From Enterococcus_E cecorum_C (GTDB taxonomy: Bacteria > Bacillota > Bacilli > Lactobacillales > Enterococcaceae), in assembly GCF_052119425.1 (NCBI RefSeq), contig NZ_JBQKFH010000005.1, positions 1 to 64,000 on the forward strand: 64,000 nt of DNA, written 5' to 3'. The notes beneath the pieces are model-generated. The model made no database searches, was not told the DNA's origin, and was given only the letters and a program-made list of their open reading frames with translations. Position numbers and translations under genes: made by a program. Each line of letters opens with the position of its first letter. The first letter of the stretch is position 1. Shown one piece after another: positions 17,343 to 26,992 of this stretch.

Positions 17343-19396
17343 TTAAAGATATTTTGAATTCAAATGAAGAAATACTTCCAAACACTAAACAAATAGAAGT
17401 ATTGAAGGAAAATTTTCCGGCCTGCTTTAACGCAGACGGCAGTTTTGATATTGAAAGATTCAAAGAATATTTAAGTGACAAGTTAATGGTTAGTAATGAA
17501 GGTTACGAATTAAAATTCCTCGGAAAGAATTATGCTCGCTTGTTAGCATCTATTGATACTACTACTGTTATTGTGCCAGACGAAGAACATAACAACAAAC
17601 CAGAAAACAAAGATAGCCAGAATATTTATATTTCAGGAGATAACCTTGACGGATTAAAACAATTATTAAAAAGCTATGCACATCAGGTTAAATGTATTTA
17701 TATAGATCCTCCATATAATACAGGCTCTGATGGATTTGTTTATAATGATAATTTTAACTTTTCGGCTGAAGAGTTATCAACAAAGTTAAGCATTGACGAT
17801 GAACAAGCGCAAAGAATTCTTGATTTGACAAAGAGAGGTTCAGCTTCTCACTCTGCATGGCTTATGTTTATGTACCCTCGTTTATTGTTAGCGAGAGATT
17901 TGCTCACCGATGATGGAGTTATTTTTATATCTATTGATGATAATGAACAAAGTAATCTAAAACTGATATGTGATGATGTTTTTGGAGAAGAAAACTTTGT
18001 CGCAAATATTATCGTTCAAGCAAATAAGAGAGGGCAAACATATAAACAACTTGCTAAAACTCATGAATATCTTTTTGTTTATACAAAGAATATTTCAACC
18101 GAACTTAATGAATTAAGTAAAGGACAAGGAGCATTTGATAAACAAGATAATATTGGAGAATTTGAAGAAAGAGAATTGAGAAACAGAAACCCTAAATTTG
18201 GAAAATTTAATAGACCAAATCTTTACTATCCAATATATACAAATCCAAATTCAATTGATGAATGTGGATATTGTCCTGTTTCACTAGAAAAAAGCGAAGA
18301 ATTCAGCATTGAAATTTTACCGTTAAACAGTGAAGGTGAGGAAAGTTGTTGGCGTTGGGGGAAAGATAAATTTAACCGTTTTAATAATTCATCCTCATCT
18401 ATGGAAAGTGAATTAGTGGCAAAGAAAAAGAACACCGGTAAATATGGATGCTATGAGAAATATAGAAAAGGAACGTTTAAAGCTAAAACCATATGGTATG
18501 AAGATGATTTGGTAGGAGATTTATCGGGAGAAGACGATGATATTTGGGAAGAAACAAATGTTATAACAGAACAAGGTTCAAAGGAACTAACCGCCTATGA
18601 GATGGGAGATGCGTTTGATTTTCCAAAACCAACTTATTTAATAAAGAAAGTATTCCATATAGGTTCAAATGATGGAGATATATGTTTAGACTTCTTTTCT
18701 GGTTCTGCATCTTCTTTTGAAGCATTACTATCATTGAACGCTGAAAGCAATGGTAACAGAACCATGATTGCTGTTCAGTTACCAGAAGATTTAGATGAAA
18801 AATTTTCCAATGATTCAAAGACTGAAAAAGCAAAAACGCAGAAAGTTCTTGATTTTTTAGATAGTGTAAATCGAAAGCATACACTTGATCAAGTTGGGTT
18901 AGAAAGAATTCATAGGGCAACATCTAAAATTAAAGAAACATACCCAGATGCAAAAGTTGCTCTTGGCTTTAAGCACTATACCCTTGAAGAGCCAAATACA
19001 ACTACTCTTGATAAATTGGAAAATTTTGTTCCAGAAAATCAAGGTATGTTCTTAACAAATGATATCCTTACAGATTTTGGAACAAATACTGTTTTGACAA
19101 CATGGCTTGTTCGTGACGGATACGGGTTTAATGCAGATGTACAAAAAATAGATTTTGAGGGATATACGGGATATTTCATTGATAAACACCTATATCTCAT
19201 TGATGCTGATATTACAAAAGACGCTATTACTGCCATTGTCGATAAATATGAAACGGACGGTAACTTTAATCCGGAAAATGTAGTGTTGTTCGGATATAGT
19301 TTTGTTTGGACTATGACAGAAGACCTTAAAATGAATTTAGCAAGACTCAAAGATACGGAAAAGAACCTTCGTATAAACTTTGATGTACGCTATTAA
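17339..19396 (+). CDS. mod: Type III restriction-modification DNA methyltransferase (Mod)
   Basis: 685-aa adenine-N6 methyltransferase that would also give target recognition to the type III complex. Catalytic motif IV DPPYNTG is at 123-129 and the SAM-binding motif I FFSGSAS at 452-458, i.e. the beta order typical for Mod proteins. The stretch between (about 215-430) would hold the target recognition domain and is rich in unusual residues (CGYCPV, WRWGKDKF). The gene starts 4 nt inside the HTH gene and ends 11 nt before res. No simple repeat tract is visible, so phase variation by slippage is unlikely. Confidence 0.93.
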   Translation: MIKDILNSNEEILPNTKQIEVLKENFPACFNADGSFDIERFKEYLSDKLMVSNEGYELKFLGKNYARLLASIDTTTVIVPDEEHNNKPENKDSQNIYISGDNLDGLKQLLKSYAHQVKCIYIDPPYNTGSDGFVYNDNFNFSAEELSTKLSIDDEQAQRILDLTKRGSASHSAWLMFMYPRLLLARDLLTDDGVIFISIDDNEQSNLKLICDDVFGEENFVANIIVQANKRGQTYKQLAKTHEYLFVYTKNISTELNELSKGQGAFDKQDNIGEFEERELRNRNPKFGKFNRPNLYYPIYTNPNSIDECGYCPVSLEKSEEFSIEILPLNSEGEESCWRWGKDKFNRFNNSSSSMESELVAKKKNTGKYGCYEKYRKGTFKAKTIWYEDDLVGDLSGEDDDIWEETNVITEQGSKELTAYEMGDAFDFPKPTYLIKKVFHIGSNDGDICLDFFSGSASSFEALLSLNAESNGNRTMIAVQLPEDLDEKFSNDSKTEKAKTQKVLDFLDSVNRKHTLDQVGLERIHRATSKIKETYPDAKVALGFKHYTLEEPNTTTLDKLENFVPENQGMFLTNDILTDFGTNTVLTTWLVRDGYGFNADVQKIDFEGYTGYFIDKHLYLIDADITKDAITAIVDKYETDGNFNPENVVLFGYSFVWTMTEDLKMNLARLKDTEKNLRINFDVRY

Positions 19397-19407
19397 GGAG
19401 GCATAAC

Positions 19408-22374
19408 ATGGAACTAATCCTCCAACAACAATTACCACATCAGCAAAAAGCAATTGATGCTATTGTCGATGTATTTAGCGGTGCCTATATTTCAGCACCA
19501 ACACAATTTTATACAAATCCCACTTTTTCATTGGCTGATGCTCACATTGCAACAAATATAAAAAGATTGCAATCTGAGTTACCGCCGGAATATCATTCAA
19601 ATGTTCCTGTTTCAGACTGTGAGTATCTCAATCTGGATATAAAGATGGAAACAGGAACAGGTAAGACATATGTCTATACAAAGACGATGTTTGAACTGCA
19701 TAAAAGATACGGCTTTAATAAATTTATCATTGCTGTACCCTCTCTGGCAATTAAAGCCGGTACAGAGCAATTCTTAAACGAACCATATGCAAGACGCCAT
19801 TTCACCGATGGCTGTGGATACGGAACTGAAATTGAAACATTGGTACTGGAATCACCGAAAAACAAGAAAAAAGGGCGTTCTTATTTTCCTAGTGTAGTAA
19901 GTGAATTTGTAAAAGGTTCTTGCCAAAACACAAAGAAAATATATGTATTGCTTGTTAATATGCAATTATTGACAAATGGTAAAATGTTAACTCGTGATGA
20001 TTATGACTATGGAGTGGAAGGCTTTTATAGACCATTCAATGCCATTGCATCTACTAAGCCAATTGTGATAATTGATGAACCACATCGCTTTTCACGTGAT
20101 CAAAAAGCTTTTAAAGTTATTCTCGATGAGATTAAGCCTCAATCGATTATCCGTTTTGGTGCAACTTTTCCAGAAAGAACTTCAGGAAGAGGGAAAAATA
20201 AAATTACAATTAAGGATTACCAAAATCTTCTTTATGATTTAAATGCTTGTGCATCTTTTAATCAGGGTTTAATCAAGGGAGTAGCAAAGGAACATTTTGA
20301 GCCTGTTTCAAAGAAAGAAGAAAAAGTAAAAATAACATCTATTGATAGCAAAGAAGCAGTTCATTTTCAGTATAAAAAGAAAGATGAAGCAACAAGAAAC
20401 TTTACACTGAAAAAAGGAGATTCTTTATCAATTATTAGTGATGCTTTTGAGGGAATAACTATTTCTGTAATTGATAAAACATCGGTTGAATTCTCCAACG
20501 GAATTATTAAGACTTCCGGAGAGGAACTTGATGTTGATATTTACATGACCTCATATCAGGAACAGATGCTGAGACTGGCTCTGCAGCGTCATTTTGAAAC
20601 AGAAAAAGAAAATTTCTGTAATCGCAACTATAAGATTAAAACCTTAGCATTGTTTTTCATTGATGACATCACATCATATCGAAGTAGTGATGACGGCAAG
20701 AAGCCATATCTTCTAACAATGTTTGAGGAGTTGTTGAAAGAACAAATAGAAAAAACCATATCATCTTTAAATGAACACGATAAAGAATATAGAGACTATC
20801 TCGAAGCAAGCCTTTCAGATTTAAGTGCTTGTCATGCGGGGTATTTCTCTCAAGATAATAGTGATTCAGATGAAGACATAGCAAAAGAGATTGATACCAT
20901 TTTACATGGTAAAACACAGCTTTTGTCTTTTAAGAATGAAGATGGAACACTGAATACACTACGTTTTCTCTTTTCTAAATGGACTTTAAAAGAAGGCTGG
21001 GATAATCCTAATGTGTTTACTATTGCAAAACTTCGTTCAAGTGGAAGTGAAAACAGTAAGCTTCAGGAAGTAGGACGAGGATTACGTCTTCCTGTTGATG
21101 AAAACGGAAATAGAATATCTAATGAAGAGTTCACACTGAATTATATTGTTGATTTTACAGAGGCAGACTTTGCTCAAAAACTTGTGGACCAAATAAATGG
21201 AGAACTTCCACAAACAGCAATTATTTCTGAAGAAAAATTGAATGCAGTAGCAAAGAAAATCGGCAAATCAAGTGATGATTTATTTGATGAACTTTATGAT
21301 AAGCGTTACATTGACAGACATCTTAATATCAAACCGGAAACAAGAGATTTGTTCTTTGCAGAATATCCTGATTTTGCTACAGGCTTATCTACTGGAAAAG
21401 TTAAAGATAGAAATAAAGATAAACCAAAACCTGTGAAAATCCGCAAAGCTGTTTATAACGACATAAAGGAACTTTGGGAAACTATCAATCACAGATATTT
21501 GTTGTTTTATGATAATGATTTAAATGATAATTTAGATGATGTTTTGTTGAAGCTCTTTGAAAAGCCGGGAGTTTTTACGGATTTGGTTATGCGCAGTGAC
21601 CGAGATGTGGTTGAAAGCAATGGAGCCGAGATGAATGCTATAAGAGAAACAGGGGTACAGTATGTAATTCACAAAACAATTCCATACAATGTTTTTCTAA
21701 AAAGAATATCATCTGCTACAAATTTACCAATTAAAGTATTACACACAGCACTGACTAAATATGCACAAAATCATGGAACAGAGTTTACTGCACATATCAA
21801 TGAGAATACGGTAGCAGGTTTCTGTGCAGAATTTTCTGCATGGAAGAATGACAATTTGCAAGGAAGATTTAGATATGAACGCAGTAAGGCTCCGTTAGGT
21901 GCAACAGCACTTACTTATGCAGACGGAACTGTAAGGAGCGAAATATCGCAAGGAAGGATAGGCACAAAAATTGTTCCTGGAACCCCTAGTGACAAGTATT
22001 TATACGATTCCTACGCATATGATTCGCCATTGGAAAAAGACAATATTACTGCTGATATAGATGAAGTTATTGTCTACGGAAAAATTCCTAGAGCAAGCAT
22101 TGCTATTCCTACAATTACTGGCGGAATGTATAGCCCAGACTTTATGTATGTAGTAAAGCATAAAAACGGACATAAAGAATTGAATCTTATTGTTGAAACA
22201 AAAGATGTTGAAAACAAAACAGATTTGAGAGGTACTGAAAAAGCAAAAATAGAATGTGCAAAAGTATTCTTTAATATGCTTACTGCAGATGGCTATACAG
22301 TCCATTTCAGAGACCAATTAGGAAATAAACAAATGGCACAGATTATCAATGAGATTATAAAGGTTGAAGAATAA
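19408..22374 (+). CDS. res: Type III restriction enzyme (Res), helicase/nuclease
   Basis: 988-aa subunit that couples ATP hydrolysis to DNA translocation/sliding and cuts when two unmodified sites meet. Walker A METGTGKT is at 80-87, the DEAD-like motif II DEPH at 223-226, and helicase motif VI GRGLRLPV further on. The C-terminal PD-(D/E)XK nuclease is at 910-932 (PD, then ETK). All key motifs are intact. An AAGGAGG site precedes the ATG; the stop shares one base with the next start (TAATG). Confidence 0.93.
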   Translation: MELILQQQLPHQQKAIDAIVDVFSGAYISAPTQFYTNPTFSLADAHIATNIKRLQSELPPEYHSNVPVSDCEYLNLDIKMETGTGKTYVYTKTMFELHKRYGFNKFIIAVPSLAIKAGTEQFLNEPYARRHFTDGCGYGTEIETLVLESPKNKKKGRSYFPSVVSEFVKGSCQNTKKIYVLLVNMQLLTNGKMLTRDDYDYGVEGFYRPFNAIASTKPIVIIDEPHRFSRDQKAFKVILDEIKPQSIIRFGATFPERTSGRGKNKITIKDYQNLLYDLNACASFNQGLIKGVAKEHFEPVSKKEEKVKITSIDSKEAVHFQYKKKDEATRNFTLKKGDSLSIISDAFEGITISVIDKTSVEFSNGIIKTSGEELDVDIYMTSYQEQMLRLALQRHFETEKENFCNRNYKIKTLALFFIDDITSYRSSDDGKKPYLLTMFEELLKEQIEKTISSLNEHDKEYRDYLEASLSDLSACHAGYFSQDNSDSDEDIAKEIDTILHGKTQLLSFKNEDGTLNTLRFLFSKWTLKEGWDNPNVFTIAKLRSSGSENSKLQEVGRGLRLPVDENGNRISNEEFTLNYIVDFTEADFAQKLVDQINGELPQTAIISEEKLNAVAKKIGKSSDDLFDELYDKRYIDRHLNIKPETRDLFFAEYPDFATGLSTGKVKDRNKDKPKPVKIRKAVYNDIKELWETINHRYLLFYDNDLNDNLDDVLLKLFEKPGVFTDLVMRSDRDVVESNGAEMNAIRETGVQYVIHKTIPYNVFLKRISSATNLPIKVLHTALTKYAQNHGTEFTAHINENTVAGFCAEFSAWKNDNLQGRFRYERSKAPLGATALTYADGTVRSEISQGRIGTKIVPGTPSDKYLYDSYAYDSPLEKDNITADIDEVIVYGKIPRASIAIPTITGGMYSPDFMYVVKHKNGHKELNLIVETKDVENKTDLRGTEKAKIECAKVFFNMLTADGYTVHFRDQLGNKQMAQIINEIIKVEE

Positions 22375-23555
22375 TGGATACAGAACAATTAGTGATCTCT
22401 CTAATAAAGACGAGACGAGAAGATGATTGGTGGGATTTCAAGAGAGAGCACCATCATGATAAAGCTGAACTTGTTCATGATATTTTATGTATGGCAAATA
22501 ACCGTCCAAGAAGAGACTCTTACATTATATTTGGTGTAGCAGATGATGATTGTTCTATAACAGGCGTAGAAAATGATTCATACAGAAGAAATCAACAAGG
22601 CATTACCGATATATTAAGAAACATTACATTTGTCGGAAGTACTCGTCCAAGAATCGAAATGCAGACCTTTACTATTAATAATCATGAGATTGATGTTCTT
22701 ATCATAAAAGACAGTCTTGAAGTTCCGTATTATTTAGAAAAAGATTATCAAGATAAAGACGTAAAAAATAAAGATGGAAAGAACTATGGAAAGATTGTAA
22801 GAGCATACCATGTGTATACACGAGTTGTAGATAATAACACACCTATTGATAAGCAGGCCGATTTAAACGATGTTGAATTTTTATGGCGGAAAAGATTTGG
22901 ATTATTAGAATCACCATTAGATAGAATTATGATGTATTTAAAAAATTCTAATTTATGGGATTGTTCTCCTGATAATTATAACTCCGAAAAGTTATATTAT
23001 AGATTTTCACCTGAATTCACAATAGAATCAATAGTTGATGATTCAAAGGACGGATATCAGTATTACTTGTTTAATCAAACTGATATCCATCCTAGGTGGT
23101 ACGATATTAATTTGTACTATCATCAAACAATGCTTGCTTCATTAGAGGGACTGTCACTTGATGGTGGACGTTATTTTACACCATCGCCAAGAACAGATGG
23201 TATTTCATTAACTAAATACCATCATTGGGATATTTCATTTAAGTATTTTATCAAAGATTCCATTGAACATATTGTAAATGTATTTTATTATCATCCGGAT
23301 GGTGATGATGAAACAATAGCACATGATAAATTTATGGATTGCATTCTTTTGTTTGAAACAAATGATGAAAAAGAACGTTTTAAAAATTATGTTTTCTATA
23401 ACTGGAATAATAAGGAAGAATACAGCAGCAACATATGGATGCCCTATTTTGAAGAAATAGAAGGTTATAATATGGATGTAATTAAAGAGGAATATCGGAA
23501 TTCACAGATATTACAAAAAATGCTCGTTGCGTTTCGTAAGGAGGCTTGTAAATGA
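22374..23555 (+). CDS. AlbA_2 (Schlafen-like) domain protein in the type III operon
   Basis: 393-aa protein. Residues about 15-170 match the AlbA_2/Schlafen core: DDWWDFKREHH, ELVHDILCMANN, YIIFGVADDDCSITG, then IDVLIIKDSLEVPYYL. The usual GG before the I-I-G-V strand is replaced by RRDS. The C-terminal 200 residues are unfamiliar and rich in Tyr, Trp and Asp, with no TM segment. Family members occur in transcription regulators and in several phage-defence proteins, where nucleic acid binding or cleavage is suspected. It is coupled to both neighbours (1-nt and 4-nt overlaps), so it belongs to the restriction system as an accessory or second effector. Confidence 0.75.
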   Translation: MDTEQLVISLIKTRREDDWWDFKREHHHDKAELVHDILCMANNRPRRDSYIIFGVADDDCSITGVENDSYRRNQQGITDILRNITFVGSTRPRIEMQTFTINNHEIDVLIIKDSLEVPYYLEKDYQDKDVKNKDGKNYGKIVRAYHVYTRVVDNNTPIDKQADLNDVEFLWRKRFGLLESPLDRIMMYLKNSNLWDCSPDNYNSEKLYYRFSPEFTIESIVDDSKDGYQYYLFNQTDIHPRWYDINLYYHQTMLASLEGLSLDGGRYFTPSPRTDGISLTKYHHWDISFKYFIKDSIEHIVNVFYYHPDGDDETIAHDKFMDCILLFETNDEKERFKNYVFYNWNNKEEYSSNIWMPYFEEIEGYNMDVIKEEYRNSQILQKMLVAFRKEACK

Positions 23556-24472
23556 AAGCAAAAAAATGGTTAACAATAATCACGTTGGCAATATCCATTA
23601 TTGCTTTGGTACTAGCATTCGCAATTGGAAAAGAATCAAATTCTATTTTTTATGACATTGAAATGGCTATTCTTGGAAGTGCTCTTTTAGGATTTATAAT
23701 GTCACTTACAGAATATTTTGTAGAAAAACAAAAGTCTATGGAAGAATTCTGGCTTCAGGCTACTAAAGTTTTAAAAGAATTAAGGAAAATTAAATACCTT
23801 GATTTTGATGCTCCAGCAGAATTAGTGTTAAACGCTTTACAGGAAGAGAATTCTAATGAGCGGATAGAAAAATTTTCACTTATCTCTGAGAATACAAAAA
23901 TTGAACATATAGCAAAGGAATCTTTGATTTCCTGGTATCAAGAAAATATTCCAATGCCATTTAATGAAAATGACGATATCAATGATGAGTTAGAAAAATA
24001 TTATAATACTAGCATGAAACAATATATGGATTCTTTACAATATTGCATGGATAGTTATTGTCATGTAGCATCCACTGAATTAGGCCAACTTGATAATGCA
24101 TATGGAAATCTAGACTTTATGATATCGAACAAAAGTATACGTCAATCCGCATATGATGATATTTTTGATAAAATGCGAAATATTGTTTATCAATTTCGTT
24201 CTGAAGCATATCATTTCAATTTACTACAGAATAACAAAGAAAATTTTGCAGTGTGTGCTTTAAAGGTTTCAGAACTTAATCAAAAATATTTTATATCAGA
24301 GGAAGAAAATATTCATGGCTCTGTAAATACATTAATTTATCAAAATGTGTTTGATGAAGTTGACAAATCATTAGAAAAATTTAGGTGTAAAATATATAGA
24401 ATCAAATATGTTGAACCAAAAAGAGAACCGACTTCTGGCAAGATGTTATATTTTGGCGAAGATGAGAAATAA
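23552..24472 (+). CDS. Two-TM protein at the end of the type III operon
   Basis: 306-aa protein that I do not recognise. Two TM segments at about 5-25 and 36-56 with a short linker are followed by a 245-aa, helical, charged, presumably cytoplasmic domain with no known motif (scattered Cys and Tyr; DSLQYCMDSYCHVAS). The layout resembles 2-TM effectors such as SLATT proteins of abortive-infection systems, but the sequence gives no more than that. Its start overlaps the AlbA_2 gene by 4 nt after GTAAGGAGG. The IS66 element was inserted 22 nt after its stop. Confidence 0.7.
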   Translation: MKAKKWLTIITLAISIIALVLAFAIGKESNSIFYDIEMAILGSALLGFIMSLTEYFVEKQKSMEEFWLQATKVLKELRKIKYLDFDAPAELVLNALQEENSNERIEKFSLISENTKIEHIAKESLISWYQENIPMPFNENDDINDELEKYYNTSMKQYMDSLQYCMDSYCHVASTELGQLDNAYGNLDFMISNKSIRQSAYDDIFDKMRNIVYQFRSEAYHFNLLQNNKENFAVCALKVSELNQKYFISEEENIHGSVNTLIYQNVFDEVDKSLEKFRCKIYRIKYVEPKREPTSGKMLYFGEDEK

Positions 24473-24486
24473 AATTATCTCACCTA

Positions 24487-24494
24487 CCATTTCG
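24487..24494. repeat. Left target-site duplication of the IS66 element
   Basis: CCATTTCG directly before the left inverted repeat; identical copy at 26817-26824. Eight bases is the length expected for the IS66 family. Confidence 0.92.
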
Positions 24495-24577
24495 GTAAGC
24501 GCCCAATAACGAGGTGTATCGCATCTATCTAGTTCTCCAGTTATACTGTATTCAAACAGAAGATTGGAGGATTTTTC

Positions 24578-24772
24578 ATGATGAAACAACCTATTGTCCC
24601 TCTAGAGATGCCCAAAACTGGCACGCAACACTTCAAGAAACGAACCAAAAACGAGCTATTGCTTCGTTGTAAAGTGGGAGCGATTGAGCTCAGCTTTTTC
24701 TCATCACTTGATGCCACTCAACGAAATGAAATTTTAGAGAAGGTGTTCGCTTATGGGACTAAACTTAAGTGA
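24578..24772 (+). CDS. tnpA: IS66 accessory protein TnpA (short)
   Basis: 64-aa product in the position of IS66 TnpA, starting MMKQPIVPLEMPKTGTQHFK, with a weak helix-turn-helix-like middle. It overlaps tnpB by 20 nt. Shorter than many TnpA proteins (about 100 aa). Assignment is mainly from position. Confidence 0.65.
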   Translation: MMKQPIVPLEMPKTGTQHFKKRTKNELLLRCKVGAIELSFFSSLDATQRNEILEKVFAYGTKLK

Positions 24773-25103
24773 TCTGGGGCCCGTCTACATTGTTTGTGGG
24801 AAAACGGATTTACGAAAAGGAATCGATTCACTGGCTTACCTTATTCAGTCACAATTTGATTTAGACCCTTTTTCAAAATCCGTCTTTCTTTTTTGTGGTG
24901 GAAAAAGTGATCGATTTAAAGCCCTCTACTGGGATGGTGAAGGATTCTGGTTGCTTTATAAACGTTTTGAAAATGGACAACTAACTTGGCCAAGAAGTAC
25001 TGCGGAGGTTCGGGCTTTAACGCCTGAACAAGTTGAATGGTTAATGAAAGGATTTTCTATTACACCAAAAATTTTAGAGAGTCAAAGTCGTCATTTCTAT
25101 TGA
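24753..25103 (+). CDS. tnpB: IS66 accessory protein TnpB
   Basis: 116-aa protein with the family pattern VYIVCGKTDLRKGIDSLAYL near the start and VFLFCGGKSDRFKALYWDGE in the middle, followed by GFWLLYKRFENGQLTWP. TnpB is required with TnpA and TnpC for IS66 transposition; its biochemical role is unclear. Length is standard. Confidence 0.92.
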   Translation: MGLNLSDLGPVYIVCGKTDLRKGIDSLAYLIQSQFDLDPFSKSVFLFCGGKSDRFKALYWDGEGFWLLYKRFENGQLTWPRSTAEVRALTPEQVEWLMKGFSITPKILESQSRHFY

Positions 25104-25157
25104 AATGCCGGCTTTTTTTCGCGTATAATAAAGAAAAATCTTGAGGAGTTAACGAAG

Positions 25158-26676
25158 ATGTCATCATCAGAAAAAACGATTGAATCACTAACAAAAACAA
25201 TTGAAGCAATGTCCAATGAACTTACGCTTTTACGCGAACAAGTCGCTTACCTTACCAAAAAACTTTATGGTAAATCCTCTGAAAAGCGTGACTATAACCA
25301 GAATCAATTGAGCCTGTTTGATGACATGGAACTTCCTGAAGAAGAAAGTGACTGTCCCAGGTAATCCAGAAGAAGAAACCATTACTTATCGTCGGAAAAA
25401 AGCGAAAGGCAAACGGCAAGCTATTTTTCAACAATTTAAACCAGAGGTCATCCACCATGAATTGATGGGAGAGGCTTGTACCTGTCCAGATTGTCATGGA
25501 AGGTTAAAAGAAATCGGCTCGTGTGTGCAACGACAAGAATTAGTCTATGTTCCTGCACAGTTAAAACGAGTGGATCATATTCAGCATGCCTATAAATGTG
25601 TTGCCTGTAGCAAGAAAAATGCGACAGATAAAATCATCAAGGCCCCTGTACCCAAGGCGCCCTTGGCGCATAGTCTGGGTTCAGCTTCTGTTATTGCGCA
25701 CACCATTCATCAGAAATTCACACTGAAAGTGCCAAACTATCGACAAGAAGCGGATTGGCAGAAAATGGGGCTACCGATTAGTCGTAAAGAGATGGCTAAT
25801 TGGCATATCAAGTCTAGTCAGTATTATTTCGAACCACTCTATGAATTACTGCGTGAAAAGTTATTAACACAAAGCCTTCTTCATGCGGATGAGACAGCCT
25901 ATAGAGTTTTAGAGAATGATACCTCTTTGACCTATTACTGGACATTCCTTTCAGGAAAACAAACAGTACAGCCAATTACACTCTATCATCATGATCGGCG
26001 CAGAAGCGGTTTGGCTGTTCAAGAATTTCTTGGTGACTATGAAGGCTATGTTCACTGTGATATGTGGTCAGCGTATCGCCAACTACCTAAAGCAAAGTTA
26101 GTAGGTTGTTGGGCACATGTACGCCGAAAATTTTTTGAAGCAACGCCGAAACAAGCAGATAAGCAGTCATTGGGACGCAAGGGATTAGATTATTGTGACC
26201 AGATGTTTTCACTAGAAGCCTCTTGGGCTGAACTGCCTTCAGATGAAAGATTGAGCAAACGTAAAGAAAGATTAGCCCCTCTAATGATGTCTTTCTTTGA
26301 TTGGTGTCGCAATCAATCAGTACTCCCAGGATCAAAGTTAGGTAGTGCGATCACCTATGCGTTGAAATATGAGGAAACATTCAAAACAGTTTTAGCGGAT
26401 GGTTCATTAGTATTATCCAATAATCTAGCTGAGCGTGCGATTAAAGGTTTAGTCCTGGGACGGAAGAATTGGCTTTTCTCTCAAAGCTTTGAAGGAGCCA
26501 AGTCTAGTGCAATCATCCTGTCTCTTTTAGAAACTGCCAAACGAAATGGCTTAGACTCAGAGAAATATCTTACCTATCTTTTGGAGAAGTTGCCAAATGA
26601 GGAGTCTTTAGCAAAAAAAGCAGTTCTAGAAGCTTATTTGCCATGGTCAGAAACTGTACAAGCAAATTGTAAATAA
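25158..26676 (+). pseudogene. tnpC: IS66 transposase TnpC, split by a frameshift
   Basis: Frame one (25158-25364) encodes the N-terminal leucine-zipper-like coiled coil and the LYGKSSEK motif; it stops after DDMELPEEES. Frame two (from about 25345 to 26676) continues with VPGNPEEETITYRRKK, the zinc-finger CTCPDCHGRLKE, C...C, and the DDE domain: HADETAYRV, HCDMWSAYRQL, and SNNLAERAIKG for the Glu. The shift is +1 (one base extra or two lost) near 25345-25350, with no obvious slippery site. A programmed shift is possible but the simpler reading is an inactivating mutation. Confidence 0.85.
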
Positions 26677-26790
26677 AAAAAGAATCTCCAGAGTCGATGA
26701 GTGATATCCTCGCCTTATAGTTTCTAGTGAATTTTTATTTTGTCACTATCCACTATAAGTCGAGAATATCAGAGGACTTTGGAGATTTTC
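26677..26790. repeat. Long imperfect hairpin at the right end of the IS66 element
   Basis: Arms of about 45-50 nt face each other: AATCTCCAGAGTC with GACTTTGGAGATT, and GATATCCTCG..CTTATAG with CTATAAGTCGAGAATATC. It lies between tnpC and the right inverted repeat and may terminate or shield transcription. Confidence 0.7.
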
Positions 26791-26816
26791 AATATACCTC
26801 GTTATTGGGCGCTTAC

Positions 26817-26824
26817 CCATTTCG
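26817..26824. repeat. Right target-site duplication of the IS66 element
   Basis: CCATTTCG directly after the right inverted repeat. Confidence 0.92.
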
Positions 26825-26840
26825 GTACTCGAGATAGGGA

Positions 26841-26890
26841 AAAACGGCCACACCGAAGTAGTTCAATACTCTAGTGTGGCCGTTTTGTTT
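26841..26890. terminator. Original terminator of the restriction operon
   Basis: Arms AAAACGGCCACAC (26841-26853) and GTGTGGCCGTTTT (26874-26886) give a perfect 13-bp stem with T-rich flanks on both sides. It should stop plus-strand transcripts of the operon and minus-strand read-through from the permease gene. Confidence 0.8.
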
Positions 26891-26992
26891 TGAGTTCCAT
26901 TTGAAGGGTTCACTTAAAAATAGTTATTTCATCAAATCCCTAAGTGAGCCTGCAAAAGAATCGCCCTTTTTATATTCATTTGATATAAACAA

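Larger units (their letters stand above)
24495..26816 (+). mobile_element. IS66-family insertion sequence, complete, 2322 bp
   Basis: Ends are defined by inverted repeats starting GTAAGCGCCCAATAACGAGG: left 24495-24515, right 26796-26816, 21 bp perfect and partly extended. It carries tnpA, tnpB and a two-frame tnpC in the plus orientation. Perfect 8-bp direct repeats flank it, so insertion is recent or undisturbed. It separates the restriction operon from that operon's terminator. Confidence 0.93.

Noticed and set aside
17339..19396. Phase-variable mod gene
   Set aside because: No simple-sequence repeat tract long enough for slippage was seen in the gene.
25318..25364. Programmed frameshift in the IS66 transposase
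   Set aside because: The needed shift is +1 and no slippery codon run or stimulating structure is obvious, so mutation is the simpler reading; kept only as an alternative.
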